In this document: one piece after another, positions 56,051 through 64,000 of the stretch
How the letters are laid out: the number at the start of each line of letters is the position of its first letter
Position numbering within the stretch: the stretch's first letter is position 1
Made by a program: the position numbers and the translations under genes
The notes under the pieces: generated by a model
Database searches by the model: none
What the model saw: the letters and a program-made list of their open reading frames with translations, nothing else
What the model was told of the DNA's origin: nothing
NCBI GenBank assembly: GCA_039707465.1
Contig: CM077644.1
Coordinates: forward strand, 80,223,375-80,287,374
DNA: 64,000 bases
Source: Rhabdophis nuchalis
Taxonomy: Eukaryota; Chordata; Lepidosauria; Squamata; Natricidae
Direction: 5' to 3'

Positions 56051-57079
56051 TCAGTTTAAATGTTTAGCCAGGAAATCTGTGAATTTAGTGCCAAGTAACT
56101 CAGTCCCTTTCTTGGATGGGTGCAAACCATCTCTTTTGTACAGTTTATCATTGGACCAGCTGCAGGCATCATGACTAATAAGACCAAAGCCTTCCTTTTT
56201 ACACCACTCCTTTAGCCACACATTAAACTCTGCTATGCGCTGGCCCTTTCCTTTTTGTTCCTTGTATACTGGTATAACCTCTGAGAAGATAAGCCTACAA
56301 CCTGTACTACTAAGTTCGTACCCCAAACTCTGGAAATCATTCTGCACAGAAGCTACATCTTTTTGGGACAGATCATTTGTGCCAAGATGTATAATAGCAT
56401 CAACTTCACAGTCCTTACTTGCATTCGTGACTATCTTAAGAATACGCCTCTTGTCTCTGCTGGCTGTAGCACCCGGTAAACATCTGACATCTTTCAAAAC
56501 CTCCATATCCTTACCTAAGTTTACATCTCTTACGATTGAGTCACCAATCAGGAGGTGACTTCTCTTTTTGGGTACCTTGCTCTTGTTGTGTGACTGATGC
56601 ATGATCCCTGGTTCACACTTTTGCATTTCTGAAGTAGGTTCTTCACTTTGGACCACAATCCGCTGCTTATTTGAGTCGTCATTATTACCTTGACCTGTCA
56701 CTTTAGTGTCCCCATTAAGATCAGCAAGGGCGCTATATCTGTTATGCTGGGACACAGCGAAAGTTTTGTGTTTGTGGGTCACAGCTCTCACCCTGCCAGA
56801 TCCCACAGTTGTCCAGGCTGCTCTTCTTCTGTGGGATCTTTGCGGTAGGGGAGGCTGGTAGTGTGGCATCTCCACAGGGTGGAGTGGCCGAATTGGACAC
56901 TTAATTTCTGCCTGGAGATCACAAATTACAGATTCAAGATATGTTATGTGTCTATGTAATCTATTAATTTGTCTGCAAGGGGGACAGTATCCAAATTTGA
57001 AAAGAGTACTGCGGAAGACAGGTGCAAAACAGTTATTACATTGAACTAAGCCAGTCATTTTGAAATAAAATACAATCAC
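56051..57079 (-). CDS. CR1 ORF1: zinc-ribbon and SGNH esterase protein
   Basis: 342 codons. Binds CR1 RNA with ORF2p, and related ORF1 proteins carry an esterase of unclear role. Residues 14-35 hold CNNC and CPPC (C14, C17, C32, C35), a zinc-binding pair, followed by a short heptad-like helix (40-60). The middle (60-170) is basic and probably disordered. From 175 an SGNH/GDSL hydrolase fold is evident: GDS with S181, GTND at 233-236, and DGLH with D317 and H320. The catalytic set is complete. Some CR1/L2 families have this domain order. ORF2 begins 158 bases downstream, so translation of ORF2 needs reinitiation or a similar mechanism. Confidence 0.9.
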   Translation of the reverse strand: MIVFYFKMTGLVQCNNCFAPVFRSTLFKFGYCPPCRQINRLHRHITYLESVICDLQAEIKCPIRPLHPVEMPHYQPPLPQRSHRRRAAWTTVGSGRVRAVTHKHKTFAVSQHNRYSALADLNGDTKVTGQGNNDDSNKQRIVVQSEEPTSEMQKCEPGIMHQSHNKSKVPKKRSHLLIGDSIVRDVNLGKDMEVLKDVRCLPGATASRDKRRILKIVTNASKDCEVDAIIHLGTNDLSQKDVASVQNDFQSLGYELSSTGCRLIFSEVIPVYKEQKGKGQRIAEFNVWLKEWCKKEGFGLISHDACSWSNDKLYKRDGLHPSKKGTELLGTKFTDFLAKHLN

Positions 57080-57117
57080 AGTCTTAAGCGCACAAATCTA
57101 GAATGTATTATTTCTTT

Positions 57118-57375
57118 TACCTTTCTCTTTCCCCCCTCCACACAGCCAGAAACTCCTCCCTTTAGCCACAAGTAGTTCAAAATGGGGAAGTCTTTACCTT
57201 TCTTCCCCCCTGCACACAGCCAGAAACTCCTCCCTTTAGCCTCAAGTGGTTCAAAATGGGGAAATCTTTACCTTCCTTCCCCCCTGCACACAGCCAGAAA
57301 CTCCTCCCTTTAGCCTCAAGTGGTTCAAAATGGGGAAATCTTTACCTTTCTTTCCCCCTGCACACAGCCAGAAAT
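57118..57375 (-). repeat. CR1 5' region, 74-bp tandem array
   Basis: The landmark cagccagaaactcc recurs at 57143, 57217, 57291 and 57365, an exact 74-bp period. Units carry tcaaaatgggg and a pyrimidine-rich ctttacctttcttcccccc (purine-rich on the element's sense strand). Directly upstream of ORF1, so probably promoter monomers. Confidence 0.85.
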
Positions 57376-57600
57376 CAGCTCCAGGAAAAGTTCAAATGAA
57401 ACAGCCACTACTTACTGCTCCTTTTTGTGTCTTTAAATCCCCCCTCCAAAAGAGCCTCCAATCAGTTCCAGGAAAGTTCAAATGAAACAGCCACTACTTA
57501 CTGTTCCTTTTTGTGTCTTTAAATCCCCCCTCCAAAAGAGCCTCCAATCAGTTCCAGGAAAGTTCAAATGAAACAGCCACTACTTACTGTTCCTTTTTGT
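57376..57600 (-). repeat. CR1 5' region, 86-bp tandem array
   Basis: tcaaatgaaacagccactactta recurs at 57392, 57478 and 57564, an 86-bp period, about 2.6 units. Unit sequence differs from the 74-bp array beside it. It marks the 5' end of the CR1, with unrelated sequence beginning at about 57600. Confidence 0.85.
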
Positions 57601-57623
57601 GTTGCTTCAGAGAGTCTCTTCCT

Positions 57624-58020
57624 TCAGGGTCTTTTTGTACAGGTCAGAGGTGGGGAGAAAGTCCAACTTGGGGTTTGCTTCAGAGTCCTGGTGTGAGGCT
57701 TTGGGGTGCCACTGGTGGCAAAGAGCTGGAGGGCCTTGTTCCAGTGGGACTGCAGCATGGCCTGGAACAGGCTGACCATCTTAGCCTGCTGAGCCCCCAG
57801 GTGCTGGTATCTGGCCTTGTACTCCCGCAGGTCTTCCCTCTGCTTGGAAAGCCTATGCTCGTAGTCCTCCATGAGGTCCTTCTGCTGAGTCTCCTTCTTT
57901 GTCAGATCCAATCTGAATTGAGCCATCTGTTTCCCCAACTCTTCCTCTTGGTGGCTGATGATTAGCTCCAACAACTGCTTCCTGTTGGGGCCCCAAGGAG
58001 CCTGGGCAGGCAGGTGAGTA
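57624..58020 (-). pseudogene. Coiled-coil exon-like ORF in a flanking repeat
   Basis: The minus frame runs from about 58004 to 57624 (part of a 162-codon frame). It follows a pyrimidine-rich tract ending ctgcctgcccag, like a splice acceptor. It then encodes GPNRKQLLELIISHQEEELG and a long charged helix with heptad spacing (KQMAQFRLDLTKKETQQKDL, YEHRLSKQREDLREYKARYQ), ending in a Pro/Thr-rich tail. This is unlike any transposon protein. I do not recognise the parent gene. It may be a host exon captured by a hAT-type repeat whose ends appear near 52908 and 58182. Confidence 0.5.
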
Positions 58021-58194
58021 GAGGCTGGCAAGGTGAGTGACATCAAGTTGACCGTGCCCACCCAGTCACATGACCTAGCCATGCCCACCCAGCCGGTCAT
58101 TAGCCAGATCATATTAGTGGTCTGCAGGATTTAAAATTATGAATTTAGTGGCCCCTGAGGTCCGAAAGGTTGGTGCCCCCTGATTTAGTAAGAC

Positions 58195-58470
58195 TGCTAC
58201 TTCTCATGCTTCCTTTTACCTATTTCTTTTTCAACTTATGACTATAACTTTGTTGCTTGTATCTTTATAATATATATTGTTTTATTTAGTTTCCTAGTAC
58301 AATTTATGTTGCTTTATCACTAAGCGTTGCATCTTATGATTTATGATGAATGTGTTTTTATGATGACTATGATCATGATTTATCACTTATAGCTTTTATG
58401 TACAATGAAAGAAGACCTTGTGTGTACAATTGGACAATAAAGCATTCTATTCTATTCTATTCTTTCCTGG
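58195..58470 (+). mobile_element. L3/CR1-type LINE 3' UTR with (ATTCT)n tail
   Basis: A T-rich 3' UTR with cttatgatttatgatgaatg, atgtacaatgaaagaagaccttgtgtgtacaattgg and acaataaag, then (TATTC)n at 58445-58463. LINE tails that seed AATAG/ATTCT microsatellites are a known feature of snake genomes. No ORF part was recognised. Confidence 0.65.
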
Positions 58471-58474
58471 GCAT

Positions 58475-59120
58475 CAGGGAATCATTCTTACATCCTACAT
58501 CTTGCTATAATAAATTGAGCACATCATCACCTCATCCATTTTTTGTTGTTTTACTTCTTTGCTCTACATGTGATCACCCTCTTTTCCTTCTTACTCAGAA
58601 ACTGGAAAATAATATATGTAAATGTATTCAAACTATCAATTACTGGTGACCTTGCAATTGTGAGATGCAGTGCTATTTTTCATTTGTCAGGCTTTTCAGC
58701 TGCACCCAGAGATACAGCTGAAGCCGCTGCTTAAAGTTTATGAGAGTCCATATGTCCAGATATTTGTCATGGAAATGGAAATTTAATTTCATCCACAACC
58801 CAAGCATTGTTGTTCCCTTCGTGTTCAGCTTTTGTAGATGCTTCATTTTAAATTTTTCCAACTGCTTGGCTGTCATGTAAAGATCAGAAAACACTTCAGA
58901 GTAAGTCACGTGGGTCACAGCAATCAGAAAAAGTCACGTCTCTCATTGACTGAAATGAAAACAAAAAAATTGTACAGAAGTAACTACCAGAAAAGGAGAT
59001 CTGGAAAGTGAATTGTTGTTTTATTGTTTTATAAAATAAAAATACATGTTTTATTTTTGCAAAGGCTGGATTTGATCAATTGAATAGTCACACCAAGGGT
59101 AATCATATTGCAAGCCTATC
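58475..59120. other. Unique AT-rich sequence
   Basis: No gene or repeat recognised. Confidence 0.4.
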
Positions 59121-59122
59121 CA

Positions 59123-61710
59123 TCAATACAATACAATACAATACAATAGCAGAGTTGGAAGGGACCTTGTAGGTCTTCTAGTCCAACCCCCTGCATGGGC
59201 AGGAATCTTATACCATTTCAGACAAATGGCTGTCTAACATCTTTTTAAAGACTTCCAGGGTTGGGGCATTCACAACTGCTGGAGGCAAGCTGTTCCAGAG
59301 GTTAATTGTTCTTACTGTTAGGAAATTTCTCCTTAGTTCTAAGTTGCTTCTCTCCTTGGTTAGTTTCCACCCATTGCTCCTTGTCCTGCCCCCAGGTGTC
59401 TTGGAGAAAAGTTTGACTCCCTCTTCTTTGTGGCACCCTCTGAGATATCGGAACACTGCTATCATGTCTCCCCTGGTCCTTCTCTTCATCAAACTAGACA
59501 TACCCAGTTCCTGCAGCCGTTCTTCATATGTCTTAGTCTCCAGTCCTCTAATCATCTTGGTTGCTCTTCTTTGCACTCTTTCCAGAGTCTCCACGTCTTT
59601 TCTACATCGTGGCGACCAAAACTGTATGCAGTATTCCAAGTGTGGCCTTACCAAGGCACTATACAGTGGCATTAACACTTCACGCGATCTAGATTCTATC
59701 CCTCTGTTGATGCAGCCTAGAACTGTGTTGGCTTTTTTGGCAGCTGCTGCACACTGCTGGCTCATATTTAAATGGTTGTCCACTAGGATTCCGAGATCCC
59801 TCTCACAGTTGCTACTATTGAGCAAGGTACCACCTATACTGTACTTGTGCATTTGGTTTTTCTTGCCTATATGTAGGACCTTACTTTTTTCACAATTGAA
59901 TTTCATTTTATTAGACAGTGCCCAATGTTCAAGTTTGTCTAGATCCTTCTGTATCTTAAGCCTATCTTCTGGAGTGTTGGCTATTCCTGCCAGCTTGGTG
60001 TCGTCTGCGAATTTGATGAGTTCCCCATTTATCCCCTCATCCAAATCGTTGATGAAGATGTTAAAGAGTACTGGGCCTAAAACAGAGCCTTGGGGGACTC
60101 CACTGCATACTTCCTTCCATGTAGATGCAGTTCCATTGAGGACTACACGTTGAGTGCGGTTGGTCAGCCAGTTACGAATCCATTTGGTGGTGGTGCTGTC
60201 TAACCCACAATTTTCTACTTTATCTAATAGTAGGTTATGGTCTACTTTATCAAATGCCTTACTGAAGTCCAGGTAAATTATATCAACAGCATTCCTCTGG
60301 TCCACTGATTTTGTTACTTTGTCAAAGAATGCAATTAGATTCGTCTGGCATGATCTGTTTTTGACAAACCCATGTTGGCTTTTGGCTATTACTTTGTTTG
60401 CTTCTAGGTGTTCACTTATTTGTTGTTTAATTATCTTTTCCAGAATCTTTCCTGGTATTGAGGTCAGGCTGATGGGTCTATAGTTTCCTGGATCTGTTTT
60501 TTTTCCTTTTTTGAAGATGGGAACCACATCTGCTCTTTTCCAGTCTTCTGGCAGTTCCCCGGTGCTCCAGGATCTCTGAAAGATATAGTTCAGTGGTTCT
60601 GAGATCTCGTCTGCCAGTTCCTTCAGAACCCTGGGGTGTAATCCATCCGGTCCTGGTGATTTGAACTCGTCCAGGGCAGACAGGTGCTCACTTACCATTT
60701 TCTTCTCTATTTCAACTTGTGTTCCTAATCTGATATTTGTGGTGCTGTTTTTGATTGATTGGACTGTTTTATCCCTTTGTGTAAAGACAGATGCAAAGAA
60801 AGAGTTAAATAGTTCTGCTTTCTCCCTGTTGCTTATCATCTTCTTGCCATTTTCTCCCAGCAGTGGACCAATTGTTTCCTTAACTTTTTTCTTATTTTTA
60901 ACATGTTGGAAGAAGCTTTTTTTGTTATTTTTTACTTTTTTGGCAAGCCTTTCTTCATTGTGAGCCTTAGCTTTCCTCACTTCATCTTTACAGGCTCGGG
61001 CTATTTGCTGATATTTTGCCTTGGTTATGTCCCCCTTTTTCCACTTTTTATATTTATCCTTTTTGTCTTTCAATTTGTCAGAGAGTTCTTTATGCAGCCA
61101 TGCTGGTTTCTTTTGGGAACTGTTATTTTTCTTCTTCATTGGTATTGCGCTGGACTGGGCTTTTATAATCTCATTTTTCAAAATTTCCCAAGCTTCTTGA
61201 GTTGTTTTCCCCTTGAGGATTCTCATCCATGGAATCCTTCCCAAGCTCTCTCTGAGTTTGTTGAAATTAGCTCTCTTGAAGTCTAAGACTCTAGTTTGAC
61301 TTTGTTCAACTACTTTTGTTTGCATAATGTTGAATTCCAGTATTTCATGATCGCTTGCCCCCAAAGTTCCTGTAGCTTCTACACCTTCTATCATTTCCTC
61401 TCTGTTAGTGAGAATTAAGTCCAATATTGCTGATCCCCTTGTTCCCTTCTCTACCTTTTGGGAAACAAAGTTGTCTGCTAGGTTTGTTAGGAACCTGTTG
61501 GATCTTCCACTTGGTGCAGAGTTTGTTTCCCAATTGATGTCAGGGTAGTTAAAATCTCCCATTACTATTGCAGTGTGCTTCCTACATACCTTAGTTAGCT
61601 GGTTAGCAAAAAGTACATCCACTTCCTCTGCTTGGTTGGGTGGCCTGTAGTATAGACCTATGACAATATCATTCCCCCCCCAACCTTTAATATTGACCCA
61701 AATACATTCA
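59123..61710 (-). mobile_element. CR1 LINE, 5'-truncated twin of the 53-kb copy
   Basis: Aligns to 52952-55528 at a constant offset of 6183 with no indel. Overlapping frames on both strands give identical proteins, so the DNA looks identical or nearly so. It stops inside the endonuclease at 61710, where cccaaatacattca continues into unrelated DNA. The tail is a longer (ATACA)n run than in the twin. Confidence 0.95.
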
Positions 61711-61739
61711 GGATCAATGCATAACGATCTTACAGCCAT
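59208..61739 (-). CDS. CR1 ORF2, N-terminally truncated
   Basis: 843 codons. The first ~10 (MAVRSLCIDPE) come from flanking DNA. From CIWVNIKGWGG the protein equals residues 124-955 of the 53-kb ORF2. It lacks the endonuclease N and E residues (N42, E69) but keeps MGDFN, SDH and the whole RT (FADD). There is no ORF1 or promoter, so it is dead on arrival unless driven by flanking transcription. Confidence 0.92.
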   Translation of the reverse strand: MAVRSLCIDPECIWVNIKGWGGNDIVIGLYYRPPNQAEEVDVLFANQLTKVCRKHTAIVMGDFNYPDINWETNSAPSGRSNRFLTNLADNFVSQKVEKGTRGSAILDLILTNREEMIEGVEATGTLGASDHEILEFNIMQTKVVEQSQTRVLDFKRANFNKLRESLGRIPWMRILKGKTTQEAWEILKNEIIKAQSSAIPMKKKNNSSQKKPAWLHKELSDKLKDKKDKYKKWKKGDITKAKYQQIARACKDEVRKAKAHNEERLAKKVKNNKKSFFQHVKNKKKVKETIGPLLGENGKKMISNREKAELFNSFFASVFTQRDKTVQSIKNSTTNIRLGTQVEIEKKMVSEHLSALDEFKSPGPDGLHPRVLKELADEISEPLNYIFQRSWSTGELPEDWKRADVVPIFKKGKKTDPGNYRPISLTSIPGKILEKIIKQQISEHLEANKVIAKSQHGFVKNRSCQTNLIAFFDKVTKSVDQRNAVDIIYLDFSKAFDKVDHNLLLDKVENCGLDSTTTKWIRNWLTNRTQRVVLNGTASTWKEVCSGVPQGSVLGPVLFNIFINDLDEGINGELIKFADDTKLAGIANTPEDRLKIQKDLDKLEHWALSNKMKFNCEKSKVLHIGKKNQMHKYSIGGTLLNSSNCERDLGILVDNHLNMSQQCAAAAKKANTVLGCINRGIESRSREVLMPLYSALVRPHLEYCIQFWSPRCRKDVETLERVQRRATKMIRGLETKTYEERLQELGMSSLMKRRTRGDMIAVFRYLRGCHKEEGVKLFSKTPGGRTRSNGWKLTKERSNLELRRNFLTVRTINLWNSLPPAVVNAPTLEVFKKMLDSHLSEMV

Positions 61740-62955
61740 AGGAACTTACACTGATAAAGAGTTACACCTATCACAAAAGTTGTCTTTAGCAGCTACTCCC
61801 TCCCTTCCACTGCCCATTTCATGGAAATTAATTTTAAAATCCAATCTCTTTACAGCAAGAGTAGTAAATGAGGAGAACATTTTAGCTGTACCAAAGCAAT
61901 TGGAGCTTGCCATTTTAACTCTAATATGGAGTATCGTTTCTTGAAGCATGGCTAAAGAATTGCAACGGTGGATTAAGGCTGTTTGTCTTATGGAATCAAG
62001 GTTACAGTTTCATGCACATTTATCTGGGTGAATGCCCCATTGAACAGAGTGAAGCTGACTTCTAAGCAAATCTTCTTAAATTGACATTGCAAAATAATTA
62101 TAAATCTCGTCTTTAATGCTAGGTTTATTTTATTCAGGCTTCGCCAACTATTGATATTCTTTGATTTATGGTCAATGGTGTAACACATGCATTTTTCAAA
62201 TTTCCAAATTTCTTTCAGTTAGTTTAATTAGGAAAGCTTTCAGGGCAAAATGACAACTTGGACCTTAATCTTCTGCTTACATGCATGATAGTGGCTCTTT
62301 CTGAACAAAAAAGCACATACTCCTGAGTAGGCATGGATATTTAGGATTAGGCATATTTGATTTCAGTATCTAGTGTTTACCTTTATAGCTTCAAACATAT
62401 GAAATATTTTTCTTTAGTGTTAAATAAGGAAATCTAGTACATTTGAACAGTAAGGCTGATACTAAGAAAAGGCAAATGATTGTCTATTGATTTCCCTCTA
62501 TCTGTAATTTTTCTGTTTAGTATAATTTTTTTTAGGATGGCAGAGCTTTTATGGCTGGAAGATATGAGTATGTTTTGAAGGTACCATTCTAGAAATATAA
62601 AAAAAAAATACATGTCTGTGGAATCCAAAGCTAAATGAGAACTCAACCAACAGTTTGATGTAGCTTTGAAGAGGAAAGCAAAACAAAGGAATGCCACACA
62701 ATGTGATGTAATGCAATGCAATCCAGGGATGTGTCAACTATAATATCAAGATCAAAAGTCATTCTTTCTAGAGCTCAGCAAACATGGACAGAGCCAAGAT
62801 GAGAAATAAGCTGCGAAAGAAAAAATAGTAGCAATAATGGTAGTATTGGGTATATTTAGCCCGAAGTAGAGAAGATTCCAAGAAAACATGACAGTTATAT
62901 GCTATGTACATATGAAGAATGTTATACATAATTGTTCAGAGTTGATACAGAAGGC
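61711..62955. other. Unique sequence between two CR1 copies
   Basis: No gene or repeat recognised. Confidence 0.4.
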
Positions 62956-62959
62956 AGGA

Positions 62960-62991
62960 AAAGAAACACAGAGTTTAAACTGTGTTTCTTT
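62960..62991. repeat. Hairpin at CR1 5' junction
   Basis: Arms AAAGAAACACAG (62960-62971) and CTGTGTTTCTTT (62980-62991) are exact reverse complements around AGTTTAAA, placed precisely where the CR1 match begins. Confidence 0.85.
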
Positions 62992-63484
62992 GGTCGCCAC
63001 GATGTAGAAAAGACGTGGAGACTCTGGAAAGAGTGCAAAGAAGAGCAACCAAGATGATTAGAGGACTGGAGACTAAGACATATGAAGAACGGCTGCAGGA
63101 ACTGGGTATGTCTAGTTTGATGAAGAGAAGGACCAGGGGAGACATGATAGCAGTGTTCCGATATCTCAGAGGGTGCCACAAAGAAGAGGGAGTCAAACTT
63201 TTCTCCAAGACACCTGGGGGCAGGACAAGGAGCAATGGGTGGAAACTAACCAAGGAGAGAAGCAACTTAGAACTAAGGAGAAATTTCCTAACAGTAAGAA
63301 CAATTAACCTCTGGAACAGCTTGCCTCCAGCAGTTGTGAATGCCCCAACCCTGGAAGTCTTTAAAAAGATGTTAGACAGCCATTTGTCTGAAATGGTATA
63401 AGATTCCTGCCCATGCAGGGGGTTGGACTAGAAGACCTACAAGGTCCCTTCCAACTCTGCTATTGTATTGTATTGTATTGTATT
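62989..63484 (+). mobile_element. CR1 LINE, short 5'-truncated copy
   Basis: Begins at ttggtcgccacgatg within ORF2. The frame to 63401 (about 137 codons, WSPRCRKDVETLERVQRRAT to SHLSEMV) is identical in protein to the 53- and 59-kb copies. The 3' UTR and (TATTG)n tail end at about 63484. Opposite orientation to the other two. Confidence 0.95.
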
Positions 63485-64000
63485 ATAAACTATGAGAAAA
63501 CAGACCTTGGCTGCACATTGGGAAAATAATCCTAACAGAAAGAATTTATAATAATTATCCAAAACTATTTTTGAATTATATTATTAAAATTAATAATTAA
63601 AATGTAAATGTATTGTGAAATTATATAATTATTCAAAAACAATGAAGCTGAGTATATTGAGATGTAATGAACTTTCCTTTCCTGGATTGAGGTTAGATAA
63701 CTATCTATTAGGTATGGTGTAGTGTTAGAAAGGTAAATTGGAGGATCTCCAAAATGCATCCCAACCCTTATATGTTATATTTCTATGAGATGAAATATGA
63801 AAACGATCAGCAATTTGGGGAGAAGTACAATAATAAAAGCATAATAATTAATTTTAATACAAAACCTGCAAATAGAAATAGAATGACAGTATCAAAAAAA
63901 AACAAAGATAGTAACAACAAGCATTGGATGCCTATTGGTGCAATCCTAAACCAACAGGAGCCCCATTGGAACACCACTGCCATAAACAAATTCACCATCA
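63485..64000. other. Unique AT-rich sequence
   Basis: No gene or repeat recognised. Confidence 0.4.

Larger units (their letters stand above)
52952..57600 (-). mobile_element. CR1 LINE, apparently full length and intact
   Basis: About 4.65 kb: a (ATTGT)n-type tail at 52952, 3' UTR, ORF2, a 158-base gap, ORF1, and a 5' region made of two tandem arrays. Both ORFs are open and keep their catalytic residues. It is inserted in an older repeat with hAT-like ends. CR1 usually makes little or no target duplication and none was found. Two copies with the same protein sequence lie within 11 kb. Confidence 0.93.

Noticed and set aside
57118..57600. CRISPR-like array
   Set aside because: The arrays are head-to-tail tandem repeats without variable spacers, in vertebrate DNA.
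52908..58189. Exact hAT target duplication around the repeat that holds the full-length CR1
   Set aside because: The flanks actaaat and atttagt are inverted, not direct, so they cannot serve as a duplication.
52952..63484. Tandem segmental duplication of the CR1 region
   Set aside because: Flanking sequences, tail lengths and 5' breakpoints differ among the three copies, and one is inverted.

Overview
This is vertebrate nuclear DNA, almost certainly from a squamate reptile and most likely a snake. The clues are the repeats. There are tRNA-headed SINEs with Bov-B-type 3' ends (Sauria SINE type), a Bov-B (RTE) LINE fragment, intact CR1 and L2 LINEs, Penelope-like debris, many short hAT-type elements with 8-bp target duplications, a LINE tail seeding an (ATTCT)n microsatellite as described for snake L3/CR1 elements, and long AT-rich pentanucleotide arrays. 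I found no confident host protein-coding gene, rRNA, tRNA gene or CRISPR. The window looks intergenic or deeply intronic. The only host-exon candidate is a possible terminal exon at 17344-17514 (minus).

Layout. 1-29 kb: mostly unique AT-rich DNA with scattered old repeats. These include a solo Ty3/Gypsy LTR (3537-3834, 5-bp duplication), a longer solo LTR (7073-7726), foldback hAT miniature elements (2468, 13050), Sauria SINEs, L2 and CR1 fragments, and a 0.7-kb (TATAA)n array at 18.3-19.0 kb. 29.2-40.8 kb: a dense nest. An old CR1 is split by a nearly complete L2 with a 1027-codon endonuclease-RT ORF (minus), next to a Bov-B 3' end. Then comes a Ty3/Gypsy element (33421-40803, minus) with both LTRs, a primer site and a polypurine tract. 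It lacks the nucleocapsid-protease-RT segment and carries an L2 (plus) inserted in the end of pol. 40.8-52.9 kb: unique DNA with Penelope-like, hAT, L2 and LTR fragments and a (TTTTA)n array. 52.9-63.5 kb: three CR1 copies of one very young subfamily. One is apparently full length, with an ORF1 (zinc ribbon plus SGNH esterase), an ORF2 (endonuclease plus RT) and a 5' region of two tandem arrays. Two are 5'-truncated copies with the same protein sequence.

How the genes work together. CR1 ORF1p and ORF2p are the two proteins of one retrotransposition machine. The L2 ORF is the equivalent enzyme of a second LINE clade. The SINEs probably borrow Bov-B or L2 enzymes through shared 3' tails. The Gypsy copy keeps its cis signals and a Gag/RNase H/integrase reading frame but has no RT of its own, so it could move only with help. 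LTR near-identity and CR1 copy identity indicate that several families were active recently.

Limits: all family calls are from motifs and remembered consensus features. No searches were run. Boundaries of old fragments are approximate.
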